From the NCBI RefSeq assembly GCF_003326675.1, contig NZ_JPWF01000002.1, positions 464,834 through 528,833 of the forward strand: a DNA stretch of 64,000 bases, read 5' to 3'. Made by a program: the position numbers and the translations under genes. Source of the stretch: Thalassospira profundimaris (GTDB lineage Bacteria; Pseudomonadota; Alphaproteobacteria; Rhodospirillales; Thalassospiraceae). Of the stretch, positions 7,930 to 17,321 are shown piece by piece. The notes under the pieces were generated by a model. The model saw nothing but the letters and a program-made list of their open reading frames with translations. It searched no databases and was not told the origin of the DNA. Each line of letters begins with the position of its first letter. Position 1 is the first letter of the stretch.

Positions 7930-8370
7930 TTACACACCCGCATATTTCAGATGAATAAGCGGATAGGGCCGCCCCTGCCTGTCAAGGGCCGAGCGCCCGA
8001 TGCGTACAAAGCCCATCTTTTCATAAAAACCGATGGCCTGCGGATTTTGCTCATTCACATCGGTTGTCATCGCGGGATGAAGCACCAGACCATGGCGCAG
8101 AAGAGCCGCGCCAATCCCCTTGCCGCGACAGGCCGGGTCGACAAACAGTGCCTCCATATGACCACCATCAATCAACATGAAACCAAGCGGATAATCTTTG
8201 CCATCGACCGCAAGCCAAAGCGGCACATCGGGCAAAAATCCACAGACAAGATCATCAATCGCAAGACGATCCTCCGGCGTCAGGAAATCATGGGTGGCAT
8301 CAACGGCACCACGCCAGATTTCAATAATGCGATCCCCCTCACCGGGTCTGGAAGCTCTGATAGTTATCAT
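7930..8370 (-). CDS. yjaB: GNAT acetyltransferase, YjaB-like
   Basis: This 146-residue protein has the GNAT acetyl-CoA signature RGKGIGAALL preceded by the beta-4 strand HMEALFVDP, and ends with the family pattern NPQAIGFYEKMGF. The N-terminal pattern IWRGAVDATHDFL and the C-terminal YPLIHLKYAG closely resemble E. coli YjaB, whose physiological substrate is not settled. It converges with the TyrR-like gene (6 bases between the stops) and lies divergent to 3-hydroxybutyrate dehydrogenase. Confidence 0.8.
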   Translation of the reverse strand: MITIRASRPGEGDRIIEIWRGAVDATHDFLTPEDRLAIDDLVCGFLPDVPLWLAVDGKDYPLGFMLIDGGHMEALFVDPACRGKGIGAALLRHGLVLHPAMTTDVNEQNPQAIGFYEKMGFVRIGRSALDRQGRPYPLIHLKYAGV

Positions 8371-8555
8371 CGCGGCAATTTAATTCTGTGTCCGTCTCCT
8401 TACAAGCAAACCTTTGGGGTAACACATGTTTTCAAGTCCATCAGCGCGCCTTGCGATAATTGGTCACACCACTTCTTGCCAGTTTGGTTGCAGTGCGGCA
8501 TGATCCTTCCAACTTAACAAGAGGAACAAACTACTCACCCTCAGGGAGAAGAAAT

Positions 8556-9338
8556 ATGCTGACAGGAAAACGCGCACTCGTAACCGGCTCCACCAGCGGC
8601 ATCGGCCTTGCCATGGCAAAGGCACTTGCCGGTGCGGGCGCGGATGTGATGCTCAATGGCTTTGGCGATGCCGATGCGATCGAGGCCACCCGCAAATCCC
8701 TTGAAACCGAATATGGTGTCACCGCCTTCTATAATGGCGCGGACCTTTCAAAGGCCGACCAGATCGAAGCCATGATGCAGGATGCCGAAGCCAAATTTGG
8801 CGGCGTCGATATCCTGATCAACAATGCCGGCATTCAGTTCACCGCCAATGTCGAAGATTTCCCGGTCGAGAAATGGGATGCGGTGATCGCGATCAACCTG
8901 ACATCGGTTTTCCACACCACCCGCCTTGCCGTTCCCTATATGCGCAAGAAAAACTGGGGCCGGATCATCAATACCGCCTCCGCCCATGGCCTTGTCGCCT
9001 CGGTACAGAAGGCGGCCTATGTTGCCGCCAAACATGGCGTGATCGGACTGACCAAAGTCACCGCCCTTGAAACGGCCGAAACCGGTATCACCGCAAATGC
9101 CATCTGCCCGGGCTGGGTCCGCACCGAACTGGTCGAACGCCAGATCGAAGCACGCGCCAAAGATGCCAACATCTCCATCGAAGAATCCGCAACCCGTCTG
9201 GTCTCGGACAAACACCCGTCCAAACAGTTCGTCAGCCCCGAACAGATCGGCCAGACCGCGCTGTTCCTGTGTTCGGACGCCGCTTCACAAATGACCGGCA
9301 CACACCTGTCGGTCGATGGTGGCTGGACGGCGCAGTAA
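8556..9338 (+). CDS. bdhA: D-3-hydroxybutyrate dehydrogenase
   Basis: This short-chain dehydrogenase of 260 residues interconverts 3-hydroxybutyrate and acetoacetate with NAD(H), at the end of polyhydroxybutyrate or ketone-body use. Visible elements are the nucleotide motif GSTSGIG, the NNAG motif, catalytic Ser in NTASAHG and the YVAAKHG Tyr-Lys pair. The C-terminus DGGWTAQ and the segment ICPGWVRTELVE fit the BdhA subfamily well. ATG 8556 was preferred to the upstream GTG/ATG choices because GGGAGAAG precedes it with good spacing. No operon partner is present. Confidence 0.9.
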   Translation: MLTGKRALVTGSTSGIGLAMAKALAGAGADVMLNGFGDADAIEATRKSLETEYGVTAFYNGADLSKADQIEAMMQDAEAKFGGVDILINNAGIQFTANVEDFPVEKWDAVIAINLTSVFHTTRLAVPYMRKKNWGRIINTASAHGLVASVQKAAYVAAKHGVIGLTKVTALETAETGITANAICPGWVRTELVERQIEARAKDANISIEESATRLVSDKHPSKQFVSPEQIGQTALFLCSDAASQMTGTHLSVDGGWTAQ

Positions 9339-9345
9339 GCAACAT

Positions 9346-9388
9346 GCGCGAGTCTAAAAAATGCTTATAGCATACAACAGACTCGTGC
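9346..9388. repeat. Nested hairpin with symmetrical internal loop
   Basis: GCGCGAGTCT (9346-9355) pairs with AGACTCGTGC (9379-9388), with one G-T pair. A five-base by five-base internal loop then encloses a second stem, ATGC (9361-9364) with GCAT (9370-9373). It lies just after the bdhA stop and marks the left edge of the AT-rich polysaccharide island. There is no T-run, so a simple terminator is doubtful. Confidence 0.6.
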
Positions 9389-9495
9389 AGCCCAGCTTAT
9401 CGCACACACAACCCCCCTTATTTCCCTATGCATATTAGCACTTGCATGATACCAAAGATTACTCGGCGGCCAAATGCATGTGAAAACACTGACCA

Positions 9496-10365
9496 ATGAC
9501 AAGCTCAACGCAAATTTTCCTCGGGAAAATAGCTTTACGATTAGCTCCTAGCCTTTACCTGCGCAAGGTAACTCATTGGACAAAAAATCACCTTCAAGAC
9601 GTCCAACCTTTCTTTTTATCCTTTGATTGCGATACGAACAGAGATGCGGAAGCGTCACTGAAGATACAAAGACAGCTTCACAAAGCTAACATTCGCGCCG
9701 CTTACGCCATTCCAGGCGCACTACTAGAAAAACACTGGGGCACTTATCGCGACCTCCAAGCGCTTGGTGGATATTTCGTAAACCATGGATATCGCGAGCA
9801 CGCAGCTATAGACGATACAACCGGTAAACCCTATTCCACATTCACGTACCGCGATGAAGATAGAGACATATGGCAACGAGATATTGTTGATGGCCACAAT
9901 GCAATACAAACCCTGACTGGCAACGCGCCCTATATCTTCAGAACTCCACATTTTGGAGAGTTCAACAAGCCACATCAACTCAGCGAGTTATACAAGTTTC
10001 TCGCCACTCTGAATTACAGAATATCAACATCCACCACGCCAGTCTTTAGCTACATTAATGGCGGCATGTACGGTGGTGGTGCAGGCATTATTGAAATACC
10101 ATTGAGCGGATCTATCGCTAGACCATCACAACTCATCGACAGCTGGGGCTTCCTCTCAGCGCCTGATGCACTGGGCAGGAATGCTCTCATACGAGAACTC
10201 AAATCTTATTTAGCGACCTTGTCGTCTGGATCGAAACTACTGACAAACATCTACTTTGATCCAGCTGATATTGCAGATGACCAGGAAATACTCGATTTAC
10301 TCGTCAAATTCGAGCCGCACTGCAACAGCGGCTACGACAACCCGACCCTTGGCAAGATGTATTGA
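9496..10365 (+). CDS. Polysaccharide deacetylase-like protein (NodB-type fold)
   Basis: This 289-residue protein carries NodB-like motifs: FLSFDCDTNRD (motif 1 with the Asp pair), NHGYREHAA (motif 2, His) and RTPHFGE (motif 3). It probably removes N-acetyl or other acyl groups from a cell-surface glycan or lipid-linked intermediate. No clear signal peptide is seen. It is the first gene of a plus-strand polysaccharide operon; the next gene begins 10 bases after its stop. The ribosome site before ATG 9496 is weak. Motif 2 departs from the canonical HxxxH spacing, so catalysis is not certain. Confidence 0.65.
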   Translation: MTSSTQIFLGKIALRLAPSLYLRKVTHWTKNHLQDVQPFFLSFDCDTNRDAEASLKIQRQLHKANIRAAYAIPGALLEKHWGTYRDLQALGGYFVNHGYREHAAIDDTTGKPYSTFTYRDEDRDIWQRDIVDGHNAIQTLTGNAPYIFRTPHFGEFNKPHQLSELYKFLATLNYRISTSTTPVFSYINGGMYGGGAGIIEIPLSGSIARPSQLIDSWGFLSAPDALGRNALIRELKSYLATLSSGSKLLTNIYFDPADIADDQEILDLLVKFEPHCNSGYDNPTLGKMY

Positions 10366-10375
10366 AAATGCACTC

Positions 10376-11599
10376 ATGACCACACTCCCTCGAATTCTTG
10401 TCATTGGGTATTGCTACCCACCCACGGCCAGCCCGGAAGCTTTCGTCACAGCAAAGCTCCTGAGGAACATTCCCAACTGTAAGATTGACGTCTTGACGCT
10501 TGAAGCCGGCCTTGTCAGTAATTTCCGCGACCCGGAAATGGGTAAATACGCTCAAGACATTAATGGCGAGGTGTTCAAAGTAAACCCCTCCTTACTCGCC
10601 AGAATCCTTTGCCGCTCGCCAAGACTCCCGTTGCGACCAGACAGATGGCTGCTTGCTAACAGCAGTGTGCGCAAAAAGGCTCTGGACTTACTGCCAAACG
10701 GCTACGACTGTGTCGTCACGAGATCACAGTATCACTCCGCCCACCTGATAGGACTCCACCTCAAAAAGAGGTTCCCTGAACTCCCATGGATTGCGTGCTT
10801 CTCCGACCCTTGGTCCAATTCTGACCACCAAAAGAATGTGCCACTATTTTCGGCTTACAGTCGAAACTTGGAGAAGAAGGTCTTGGCGAATGCTAACCAA
10901 CTAGTATTCCCGACCGAAGGCCTCATGCTGCACATGACCAATAACGATAAAAACCTTCGACAAAAATCATCTATCGTCCCTCACGGATACGATCCCCGCC
11001 TCTATCACGACAGCGATGAACTCACCAAAAAAATCCCTGCAAATGGAACGACAGAGTATTGCTGGCGAATTTTTGGCTCCTTTTATGGCAATCGCCAGCC
11101 AGATATACTGATTAAAGCCCTTCAGTTAATTAACATCCCTAAAGGAAAAAAGGTCCGAATTGAAATCTACGGCACGGCGCACGAGAAGTACACCGAATTA
11201 GACCAATTTAATACGAAGTACAACGATCGAGAAATACTGTATATGGGTCAAACGCCACACAAGAATGCCCTGAGACTCATGCAGAACTCTGACTTATTGA
11301 TTGTGGTTGACAGCACCGAGCTTGAACAAAGCTTCTACCTTCCCTCAAAGATCATTGATTACTTTGGCAGCGGAACACCAGTGCTCTCTATTTGCCGCGC
11401 AGGGACTGTGGAAAATATTACCATTGCAAATGGCCACCATGTTGCGAACATTGACGATACCCAATCCATCTCAATCGCGATGGAGAAAGCAATAGAAAGA
11501 GAAAAAAGTCAAAGAACAAGAAAAAAAGCTATCACGGAGTACGACGCACATGCAATCGGGTCAAAATTTCGAAAAATTATTCAGTCAAATCATCAATAA
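10376..11599 (+). CDS. Glycosyltransferase family 4 protein
   Basis: A GT4 (GT-B fold) sugar transferase of 407 residues. The N-terminal Rossmann-like part begins RILVIGYCYPPTASPEA, typical of enzymes that build surface glycans. The C-terminal nucleotide-sugar part shows LPSKIIDYFGSGTPVL, the region holding the donor-binding Glu equivalent. ATG 10376 starts the protein at this conserved strand; the frame is open further upstream, inside the deacetylase gene, but that extension has no family resemblance. The gene overlaps the next one by 50 bases, supporting one operon. Donor and acceptor sugars cannot be told from the sequence. Confidence 0.8.
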   Translation: MTTLPRILVIGYCYPPTASPEAFVTAKLLRNIPNCKIDVLTLEAGLVSNFRDPEMGKYAQDINGEVFKVNPSLLARILCRSPRLPLRPDRWLLANSSVRKKALDLLPNGYDCVVTRSQYHSAHLIGLHLKKRFPELPWIACFSDPWSNSDHQKNVPLFSAYSRNLEKKVLANANQLVFPTEGLMLHMTNNDKNLRQKSSIVPHGYDPRLYHDSDELTKKIPANGTTEYCWRIFGSFYGNRQPDILIKALQLINIPKGKKVRIEIYGTAHEKYTELDQFNTKYNDREILYMGQTPHKNALRLMQNSDLLIVVDSTELEQSFYLPSKIIDYFGSGTPVLSICRAGTVENITIANGHHVANIDDTQSISIAMEKAIEREKSQRTRKKAITEYDAHAIGSKFRKIIQSNHQ

Positions 11600-12926
11600 A
11601 TTGCCACAATCAGATCAAATAAATTCTTACAAAATAGGAATACTTACCTCATTTTTATTAGTAATACCATTTTGCAAAATAAACGCAAACGGACTAGACA
11701 TATCATTATCGGGAAAATCACAACTAATATTAATAAACGTCACAATAATATCATTAATTATAGCAACAAAATTAAAAATTAAAGATATTACAATCCCATC
11801 GCTAATACCACTTATAATGATTTCATTAATTTATTTTTCAACATCAATAAACTCTGATTTATTTGCAAAATCCACAGAAAGGGCACTAATAACACTCATC
11901 CCCTCATTTCTCATATTAATTCTCATTCAAAAAATAAGAAATATAGATATTTTTTACGTCGGAATAATTAAGTCCTTATCTTATATTTGTGCGTTTTCTG
12001 TATTATACGCCATAATTGGCATAATATACAGCAATAACTACATATCAACACGATCTTATGAAATAATTGACATTCAAATATTTGGATTGAAGCTGGAACA
12101 AATAATCGCCAATAGAGCATTTTACTATGGAAATGACAAATTTTACATCCAAAGGCATGCCGGCATACTCCCCAACCCAAATGGCTTGGGACTGCTTTGC
12201 GCAATCATATTCGGCTTCTCCTACAACAAGTTGCTATCCCGACGAATGCGAAATTTCATCCGCATAGTCTCGATAGCAGGTTTGATAATTTCTTTCTCCC
12301 GGATGGGAATTTTATTATTCGCTGTAACTACAGTATATATTAACATCAAATCTTCAAATATACGTCAAATTTTCACAGCTTTCTGCTTCGTGATCGTAAT
12401 TTCATTTAGCTTAGCTGTATCATCATTTTCCGCCACTCAATCACACCAAGCAACATTTCTGCCCACCATTTTAAATCACGAAGTTTTCAGCTTGGGAGAA
12501 CGCAGTCAATTACTAGCCGCAGCATGGAATGGATTTATCAACAACTGGCTAATTGGCGTTGGTTTCGGCGTAGGATCTGATTACCTGTTCCCTGACGCAT
12601 CAAACATCAAAGCAGTCCATTCGGTATTCATGAACTCTCTGGTTGAAACAGGAATTTTTGGAACATTTTTATTAACTACGATTTGGATTTCACCAATATT
12701 CATTTCCAATCGTTCAAAATTGAGATCCGATAATCAGTCAAATTTTTCGCACATAACTGCCGGCGTCCTACTAGGACTTTTTGTTGCAGAAGCATTCGAT
12801 TTAAGCGTAACCAGATTCCATTACATACACTTGATATTCGTTGCCCTGCTTGGAATTTGGCTATCCCTTCGACAAAATGCCAACGTGTCAGAAACAGAAG
12901 ATGCTCACAGTTCTCAAACGCCATAA
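11550..12926 (+). CDS. O-antigen polymerase/ligase-like membrane protein (Wzy_C family)
   Basis: The 458 residues form about ten to twelve hydrophobic helices with a large loop in the C-terminal half. Motifs typical of the O-antigen ligase/polymerase family are visible: LPNPNGLGLL, SFSRMGILLF and VHSVFMNSLVETGIFG. It would polymerise or ligate the lipid-linked oligosaccharide on the periplasmic face of the inner membrane. Base composition is extremely AT-rich compared with the flanking core genes, with many AAA, ATA and TTA codons, as is common for wzy genes acquired by transfer. Whether it is Wzy or WaaL cannot be decided without topology work. Confidence 0.8.
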   Translation: MQSGQNFEKLFSQIINKLPQSDQINSYKIGILTSFLLVIPFCKINANGLDISLSGKSQLILINVTIISLIIATKLKIKDITIPSLIPLIMISLIYFSTSINSDLFAKSTERALITLIPSFLILILIQKIRNIDIFYVGIIKSLSYICAFSVLYAIIGIIYSNNYISTRSYEIIDIQIFGLKLEQIIANRAFYYGNDKFYIQRHAGILPNPNGLGLLCAIIFGFSYNKLLSRRMRNFIRIVSIAGLIISFSRMGILLFAVTTVYINIKSSNIRQIFTAFCFVIVISFSLAVSSFSATQSHQATFLPTILNHEVFSLGERSQLLAAAWNGFINNWLIGVGFGVGSDYLFPDASNIKAVHSVFMNSLVETGIFGTFLLTTIWISPIFISNRSKLRSDNQSNFSHITAGVLLGLFVAEAFDLSVTRFHYIHLIFVALLGIWLSLRQNANVSETEDAHSSQTP

Positions 12927-13971
12927 CTGCCTCGCGAGCCAATGGAACCACGCCGCTGACAACATTGGCGGCGCCTGGGCATGGCATCGATGGGAACTTC
13001 TTGAAGCACGCAGCAATTGGGCTCGTACGAGTGATTTATCCTTTGCGATTGCAGATCAACAGGACAACTCAAAACTCTTGGCTCTGATCCCACTTGTCGC
13101 TGTCCTGCCGAAACGTGCCCAACACTTTCTAGGACCGCATCTTGAAAGTACCGGAGGGCCTGCCATTGACAGCAAGCTGCCTAGAAGAACACAAGACAAA
13201 GTGCGTGCGCTGATAGCACAGGAAATCGAACAACTGGCGCAACGCGAAGCAGCAAGAAGAGTGGACCTTTCATGTCCGCCACTAGCTCCGGACCTCGTGC
13301 TTGCCTCACATCCCCTTCCAAACCCTTTGTGCCATTTTGGCTACTCCGATGCTTCTACACAATCCTGGTTGCTTAATCTCGCCGACATGGGCGAGAACGA
13401 GATTTGGTCGAACCTAGAACATCGTTGCCGAAAACAAATTAACAAGGCAAAACGCAACCAGTTATCGGCGGACTTGATCACACCGGACCATTCTTTACTA
13501 GATACTTACTATGCCCTGCATCTGGAAACTTGCCGTCGCAATAGCATCCCCCGGCATCCAATAGGATATTTTGAGTCCATATTTAACGATGTGGCTGAGG
13601 CTGGTTTGTCCAAAAGCTGTATCATTAAAAGAGGCTCTACTATTCTGGCGATTCATAATTTTCTGGTCTACAAAAACAAGGCCCTTTATTGGACGACAGC
13701 CGGAAGTAATGATGCCTTGAAGCTATGCGCAAATGATTTTGGTATCTGGCATGCCATAACCGAATTCACCAAACATTCGGTAGATCATTTAGAATGTGGC
13801 GAAGCATTTCCGGGCCCACGACAGGACAAACTGAAGGGCCTAAACGACTTCAAAAAGTCATTTGGCGGCACTTTGTATCCTTATTTCCGCGGGCAAAAAA
13901 TTTACCGTCCGATTACTGAGGCGATAATGGAGATTGCAAGAAATCTGCGACAGGGCGGGACGAAGAAGTGA
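12901..13971 (+). CDS. FemAB/GNAT-like acyltransferase of polysaccharide cluster
   Basis: This protein of about 356 residues resembles the FemAB-related GNAT proteins in exopolysaccharide loci (often called PEP-CTERM/XrtA-associated FemAB proteins or CelD-like). Characteristic pieces are LADMGENEIWSNLEHRCRKQINKAKR in the middle and ECGEAFPGPRQDKLKGLNDFKKSFGG near the end. Such enzymes are thought to transfer an amino-acyl or acyl group to a sugar. ATG 12901 overlaps the end of the preceding gene by 26 bases; ATG 12877 is an alternative start. The stop overlaps the next gene start. Confidence 0.6.
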   Translation: MLTVLKRHNCLASQWNHAADNIGGAWAWHRWELLEARSNWARTSDLSFAIADQQDNSKLLALIPLVAVLPKRAQHFLGPHLESTGGPAIDSKLPRRTQDKVRALIAQEIEQLAQREAARRVDLSCPPLAPDLVLASHPLPNPLCHFGYSDASTQSWLLNLADMGENEIWSNLEHRCRKQINKAKRNQLSADLITPDHSLLDTYYALHLETCRRNSIPRHPIGYFESIFNDVAEAGLSKSCIIKRGSTILAIHNFLVYKNKALYWTTAGSNDALKLCANDFGIWHAITEFTKHSVDHLECGEAFPGPRQDKLKGLNDFKKSFGGTLYPYFRGQKIYRPITEAIMEIARNLRQGGTKK

Positions 13972-14717
13972 ACACAACAGAACAACAGCACTTTAATGAA
14001 CGCGCTGCAGGCTACGAGACCGAAATCGGGACAGAATATCCACAAGCACTTAAGTGGCGCTTGATTGAGAAGTATTCAGGCGCAGGTCAAACAATCGTAG
14101 ATATCGGAGGCGCAAATGGCCGTCATGCAGTCGACCTCGCACGACATGGCCGTAAAGTAACCTGCGTCGACTTGAGCCCCGGCATGCTCGAACAAATGCG
14201 TCTACGTGATGAATTTCTGAGTCTCCAGGAAGAACAGCGACCAACCCCTGTCGTATCGAAAGCACAATGTTTACCCATCGCCAGCAATTCGGCGGACATG
14301 GCCTATTGCTTTGCCACTCTTCTATTGATGCCAGATCAGGAAGAAGCAATTTCCGAGCTTGTACGCATCGTAAAGCCCGGCGGCTTCATCATTCTGGATA
14401 TTGCCCGTCCATGGAATGTGAGTTGGTTCTACTGGGACCGCCACTATAAGAAGCTTGGCTTTCCCGGTATATTTCCCTTGTCATCAGCCCGGACAAAAAA
14501 ACTTTTCCTGAATCTGAACTGTTCTATGTTGGAGAAAATCGCCACCGGGCTCCTAAGCCAGCTCCTGTATCTACCTTTCATAGAAAATGGCACAAACTTG
14601 CGTAGCTGGATCCACAAGAAAGGACAGTCACCAGATATCGACGGCAAAATGACCGCAATACTTCCAGGTTTTGCCAACCGAGACTACATCGTACTGCAGA
14701 AAGGCCTCTTACCTTGA
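13968..14717 (+). CDS. SAM-dependent class I methyltransferase
   Basis: This 249-residue protein has motif I VDIGGANGRHAVDLA, the acidic strand CVDLSPGMLEQM and the post-II segment ELVRIVKPGGFIILDI, giving a complete methyltransferase_11-type Rossmann fold. It starts with GTG at 13968, overlapping the previous stop as GTGA, so translation is coupled. In this cluster it most likely methylates a sugar or sugar terminus of the surface glycan; a lipid or quinone substrate cannot be excluded. Confidence 0.75.
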   Translation: MNTTEQQHFNERAAGYETEIGTEYPQALKWRLIEKYSGAGQTIVDIGGANGRHAVDLARHGRKVTCVDLSPGMLEQMRLRDEFLSLQEEQRPTPVVSKAQCLPIASNSADMAYCFATLLLMPDQEEAISELVRIVKPGGFIILDIARPWNVSWFYWDRHYKKLGFPGIFPLSSARTKKLFLNLNCSMLEKIATGLLSQLLYLPFIENGTNLRSWIHKKGQSPDIDGKMTAILPGFANRDYIVLQKGLLP

Positions 14718-16195
14718 TCCACAAGGCATCCAGGAAAACGCTTGGCTTCCTGAAAAGCGATCTCGGTGTTCGATTTGTTGCCGAGGGGTTTGTACGATCC
14801 AACGCCTTTATACTCACTCCTCTTCTCTCCTGGTCTTTGGGGGCTGCTGTTTTTGGCAGCTACCTTCAAATCATGAGTCTGTCATTTGCGTTTGTGCCAC
14901 TTGTTTCGGCGGGGCTTGGCTTCACACTCATCCGCAAGCTGGCAGGCCACAGCGACAGCTCCGACGCCCCAAGATTGCTTGTCGCAGCAATCACAATTGT
15001 CAGTATTCTATGCCTGATACTTGTCGTAATTCTCGCACTTGCGATCGAAGAAATCGCAACTTACCTGTCGCTTGTCTCTATCCAAAACGCAGACTGGCTG
15101 ATCTTCGCCATCCCCGTTCTAGCTTGGCTCTTTGCTATAGAAGCTCTGATCGGTGAATATTTACGGGCAATGATCAAAGCTCGAAAGTCTCTCTATGCCC
15201 AGATCGCGGGCTTCGCGATTCAAATGTTGCTGATTGCGGTCATTCTGACCTTTGGAAGACTAAGCTTGGAGACAGCGTTATTTGCGATCGCCGCCGCAAA
15301 ATTTTCGGTCATTTTATGTCTTTTGACACCAGAATTAATCCGCCTATCCAGGTTTGATCATTCAAGAAACAGGAGCAACCTTCTTCAGGTTTCCATCAGC
15401 GGCCTTCCCTTCATGTTGGCTGGACTTGCTGAATGGGCAGGCAATCTCGGAGACAGATTGATTGTGGGACGTTTTCTGGGTGCAGAAGCCGTAGCACAAT
15501 ATGGTGCCAGCATCATGATTTTATCCATTCTATCTGCGTTAGGCGCCCCAATATGGTGGCTGCTTTTCCCAAAAATTTCGGGACATGTGCGCAGAGGAGA
15601 GATTGACGATTGCTGTCACGTGGCAAAGTGTCATACAATGCTATTTGCGGAGTTGGCGCTGCCTGCATTAGCGTTGGCAATTTTGATCGTTAACCCCGCT
15701 GTTTCGATACTATTGAACAGCCAGGTCGGCAATTTGACACCGGTAATCATCGTCGCGGGCTTTGCGATACTCACATCGCAGATGACGACAGGCTGGGAAT
15801 ATTACCTTGTCTCCATTTCATCCGGAAAAAGATTGATGTCTGCTGCAATTTCTTGCTCATTGCTCGGCTTCATCACCGCATGGCAACTTGCGCCAATATG
15901 GGGACTAACCGGTATCGCTTGCGGCATACTCCTAGGTAAACTGTGCCTTGCAGCATTTTTTGGTATCACTGCGAACAGAAACGGCTTTGACGGATGGGCT
16001 TGGCCCTTCGCCAAGATTGCGGCACTCTCATGCACAAACAGCTTGTCATTGATCGCCACCTATTGGTTGGTACAAGGCCTAACTCAGTCCTTGCCACCGA
16101 TCTATGAAATTGCAATCACTTTGCTGATATATACCATAATCTATGGTGCCGGAAGATTGCTGCTTAAACCTGCTCTGCCGCTGCCAAGCGTTTGA
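14714..16195 (+). CDS. Polysaccharide flippase (Wzx/MATE-like)
   Basis: A polytopic membrane protein of 493 residues with roughly 12-14 hydrophobic helices, of the RfbX/Wzx type that moves lipid-linked oligosaccharides to the periplasmic face. The segment GNLGDRLIVGRFLGAEAVAQYGAS is typical of these flippases. It starts with TTG at 14714, overlapping the methyltransferase stop (TTGA), and its 3' end overlaps the converging wecB gene by 32 bases. Together with the Wzy-like gene it implies a Wzy-dependent assembly route. Confidence 0.8.
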   Translation: MIHKASRKTLGFLKSDLGVRFVAEGFVRSNAFILTPLLSWSLGAAVFGSYLQIMSLSFAFVPLVSAGLGFTLIRKLAGHSDSSDAPRLLVAAITIVSILCLILVVILALAIEEIATYLSLVSIQNADWLIFAIPVLAWLFAIEALIGEYLRAMIKARKSLYAQIAGFAIQMLLIAVILTFGRLSLETALFAIAAAKFSVILCLLTPELIRLSRFDHSRNRSNLLQVSISGLPFMLAGLAEWAGNLGDRLIVGRFLGAEAVAQYGASIMILSILSALGAPIWWLLFPKISGHVRRGEIDDCCHVAKCHTMLFAELALPALALAILIVNPAVSILLNSQVGNLTPVIIVAGFAILTSQMTTGWEYYLVSISSGKRLMSAAISCSLLGFITAWQLAPIWGLTGIACGILLGKLCLAAFFGITANRNGFDGWAWPFAKIAALSCTNSLSLIATYWLVQGLTQSLPPIYEIAITLLIYTIIYGAGRLLLKPALPLPSV

Positions 16196-17315
16196 TGAGG
16201 ATCTCTGATATCACCTCAGCGGCTTGACCTCTGCCCTGAATGTCACGCCATTTATTGACAGACGGCTCATCCACGTCCGCCGACAGCGTTCGTTCGAGCT
16301 CGTCCGAAAGTCTCGCACCACATGCTCCCGCGAGCTTACCCAACCCAAGATCAATAATCTCGGGTCGTTCCGTAACATCGCGCATTACAATAATTGGCAC
16401 GCCACAATATGGGGCCTCTTCCTGCATCCCACCAGAATCACTAATCACGACACGGGCCTTTGGTAGAAGGGTCATCATTTCGTCATACGGCAGTGGCTCG
16501 ACAAAATGCAGATTAGGCAACGCAGAGTCAAAATGGCGTTCGACAGTTTCACGAACTTTTGGATTGGGATGAACGGGCCAAACGAAGTCAATTTCCGGAT
16601 GGTTTTTGACGGTTCCTTCAAGGTTTTCGCAAAATGCATCCAAAGCCCCCTGCAGGGCTTCTCTGCGATGCATGGTTACAAGCACAAAAGGCTTACTTCC
16701 CGGATGAAAATGCTCGCCATCGCCAAACCGCTGAAGCCCGCTGTTTTCTTCCTGCGTCGCGACCAGACTATCAATCCCCGGATTTCCCACAATGTGAATG
16801 CAGTTTTCCGCAATCCCCTCTTGCAGAAGGTTCTCCTTCGCAATTGGTGTCGGGGCCAAATGTATCGAAGCAATACGCGCAATCATTTGCCTCAACCCTT
16901 CTTCCGGCCAAGGATTGTTGATGTTGTGGCTTCTTAAGCCGGCCTCGACATGTGCAACCGGGATATGGTTCAAGAACCCTGCCATAGCCCCGCCAAATGC
17001 GGAAATGGTATCCCCCTGCACAACAACAAGGTCAGGCTTCCTTGCCTGAAACTCTCGGTCCAGCGCAGAAATCACACGTCGCTGTATTTCGGCAGCCGGT
17101 TGCGCATGGGTCATCAAGTCAAAGTCAACATCTACCTTCAAGTGAAGGCTGTGGATTGCTTGGTCCATAAGACTTCTGTGTTGCCCCGTCGAATAGACGC
17201 GTACACGTGCCTCACCCAGCTTCGCCCGCAAAGACCGAATAACCGGCGCTAGTTTAATGAACTCCGGCCTAGTTCCTGCGACGATTGCAATGTGCTTTGG
17301 TACGTTGGTAGTCAC
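16164..17315 (-). CDS. wecB: UDP-N-acetylglucosamine 2-epimerase (non-hydrolysing)
   Basis: The enzyme interconverts UDP-GlcNAc and UDP-ManNAc, supplying ManNAc or ManNAcA for surface glycans. The 383-residue length fits the family, and GTRPEFIKLAPVI, VVQGDT, HVEAGLRS and SDSGGMQEEAPYCGVP are all present. It is on the minus strand, with the downstream end overlapping the flippase gene tail to tail, and follows a GT4 gene by 6 bases, so these two form their own operon converging on the plus-strand part of the cluster. Confidence 0.9.
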   Translation of the reverse strand: MTTNVPKHIAIVAGTRPEFIKLAPVIRSLRAKLGEARVRVYSTGQHRSLMDQAIHSLHLKVDVDFDLMTHAQPAAEIQRRVISALDREFQARKPDLVVVQGDTISAFGGAMAGFLNHIPVAHVEAGLRSHNINNPWPEEGLRQMIARIASIHLAPTPIAKENLLQEGIAENCIHIVGNPGIDSLVATQEENSGLQRFGDGEHFHPGSKPFVLVTMHRREALQGALDAFCENLEGTVKNHPEIDFVWPVHPNPKVRETVERHFDSALPNLHFVEPLPYDEMMTLLPKARVVISDSGGMQEEAPYCGVPIIVMRDVTERPEIIDLGLGKLAGACGARLSDELERTLSADVDEPSVNKWRDIQGRGQAAEVISEILIKRLAAAEQV

Positions 17316-17321
17316 GCGATC

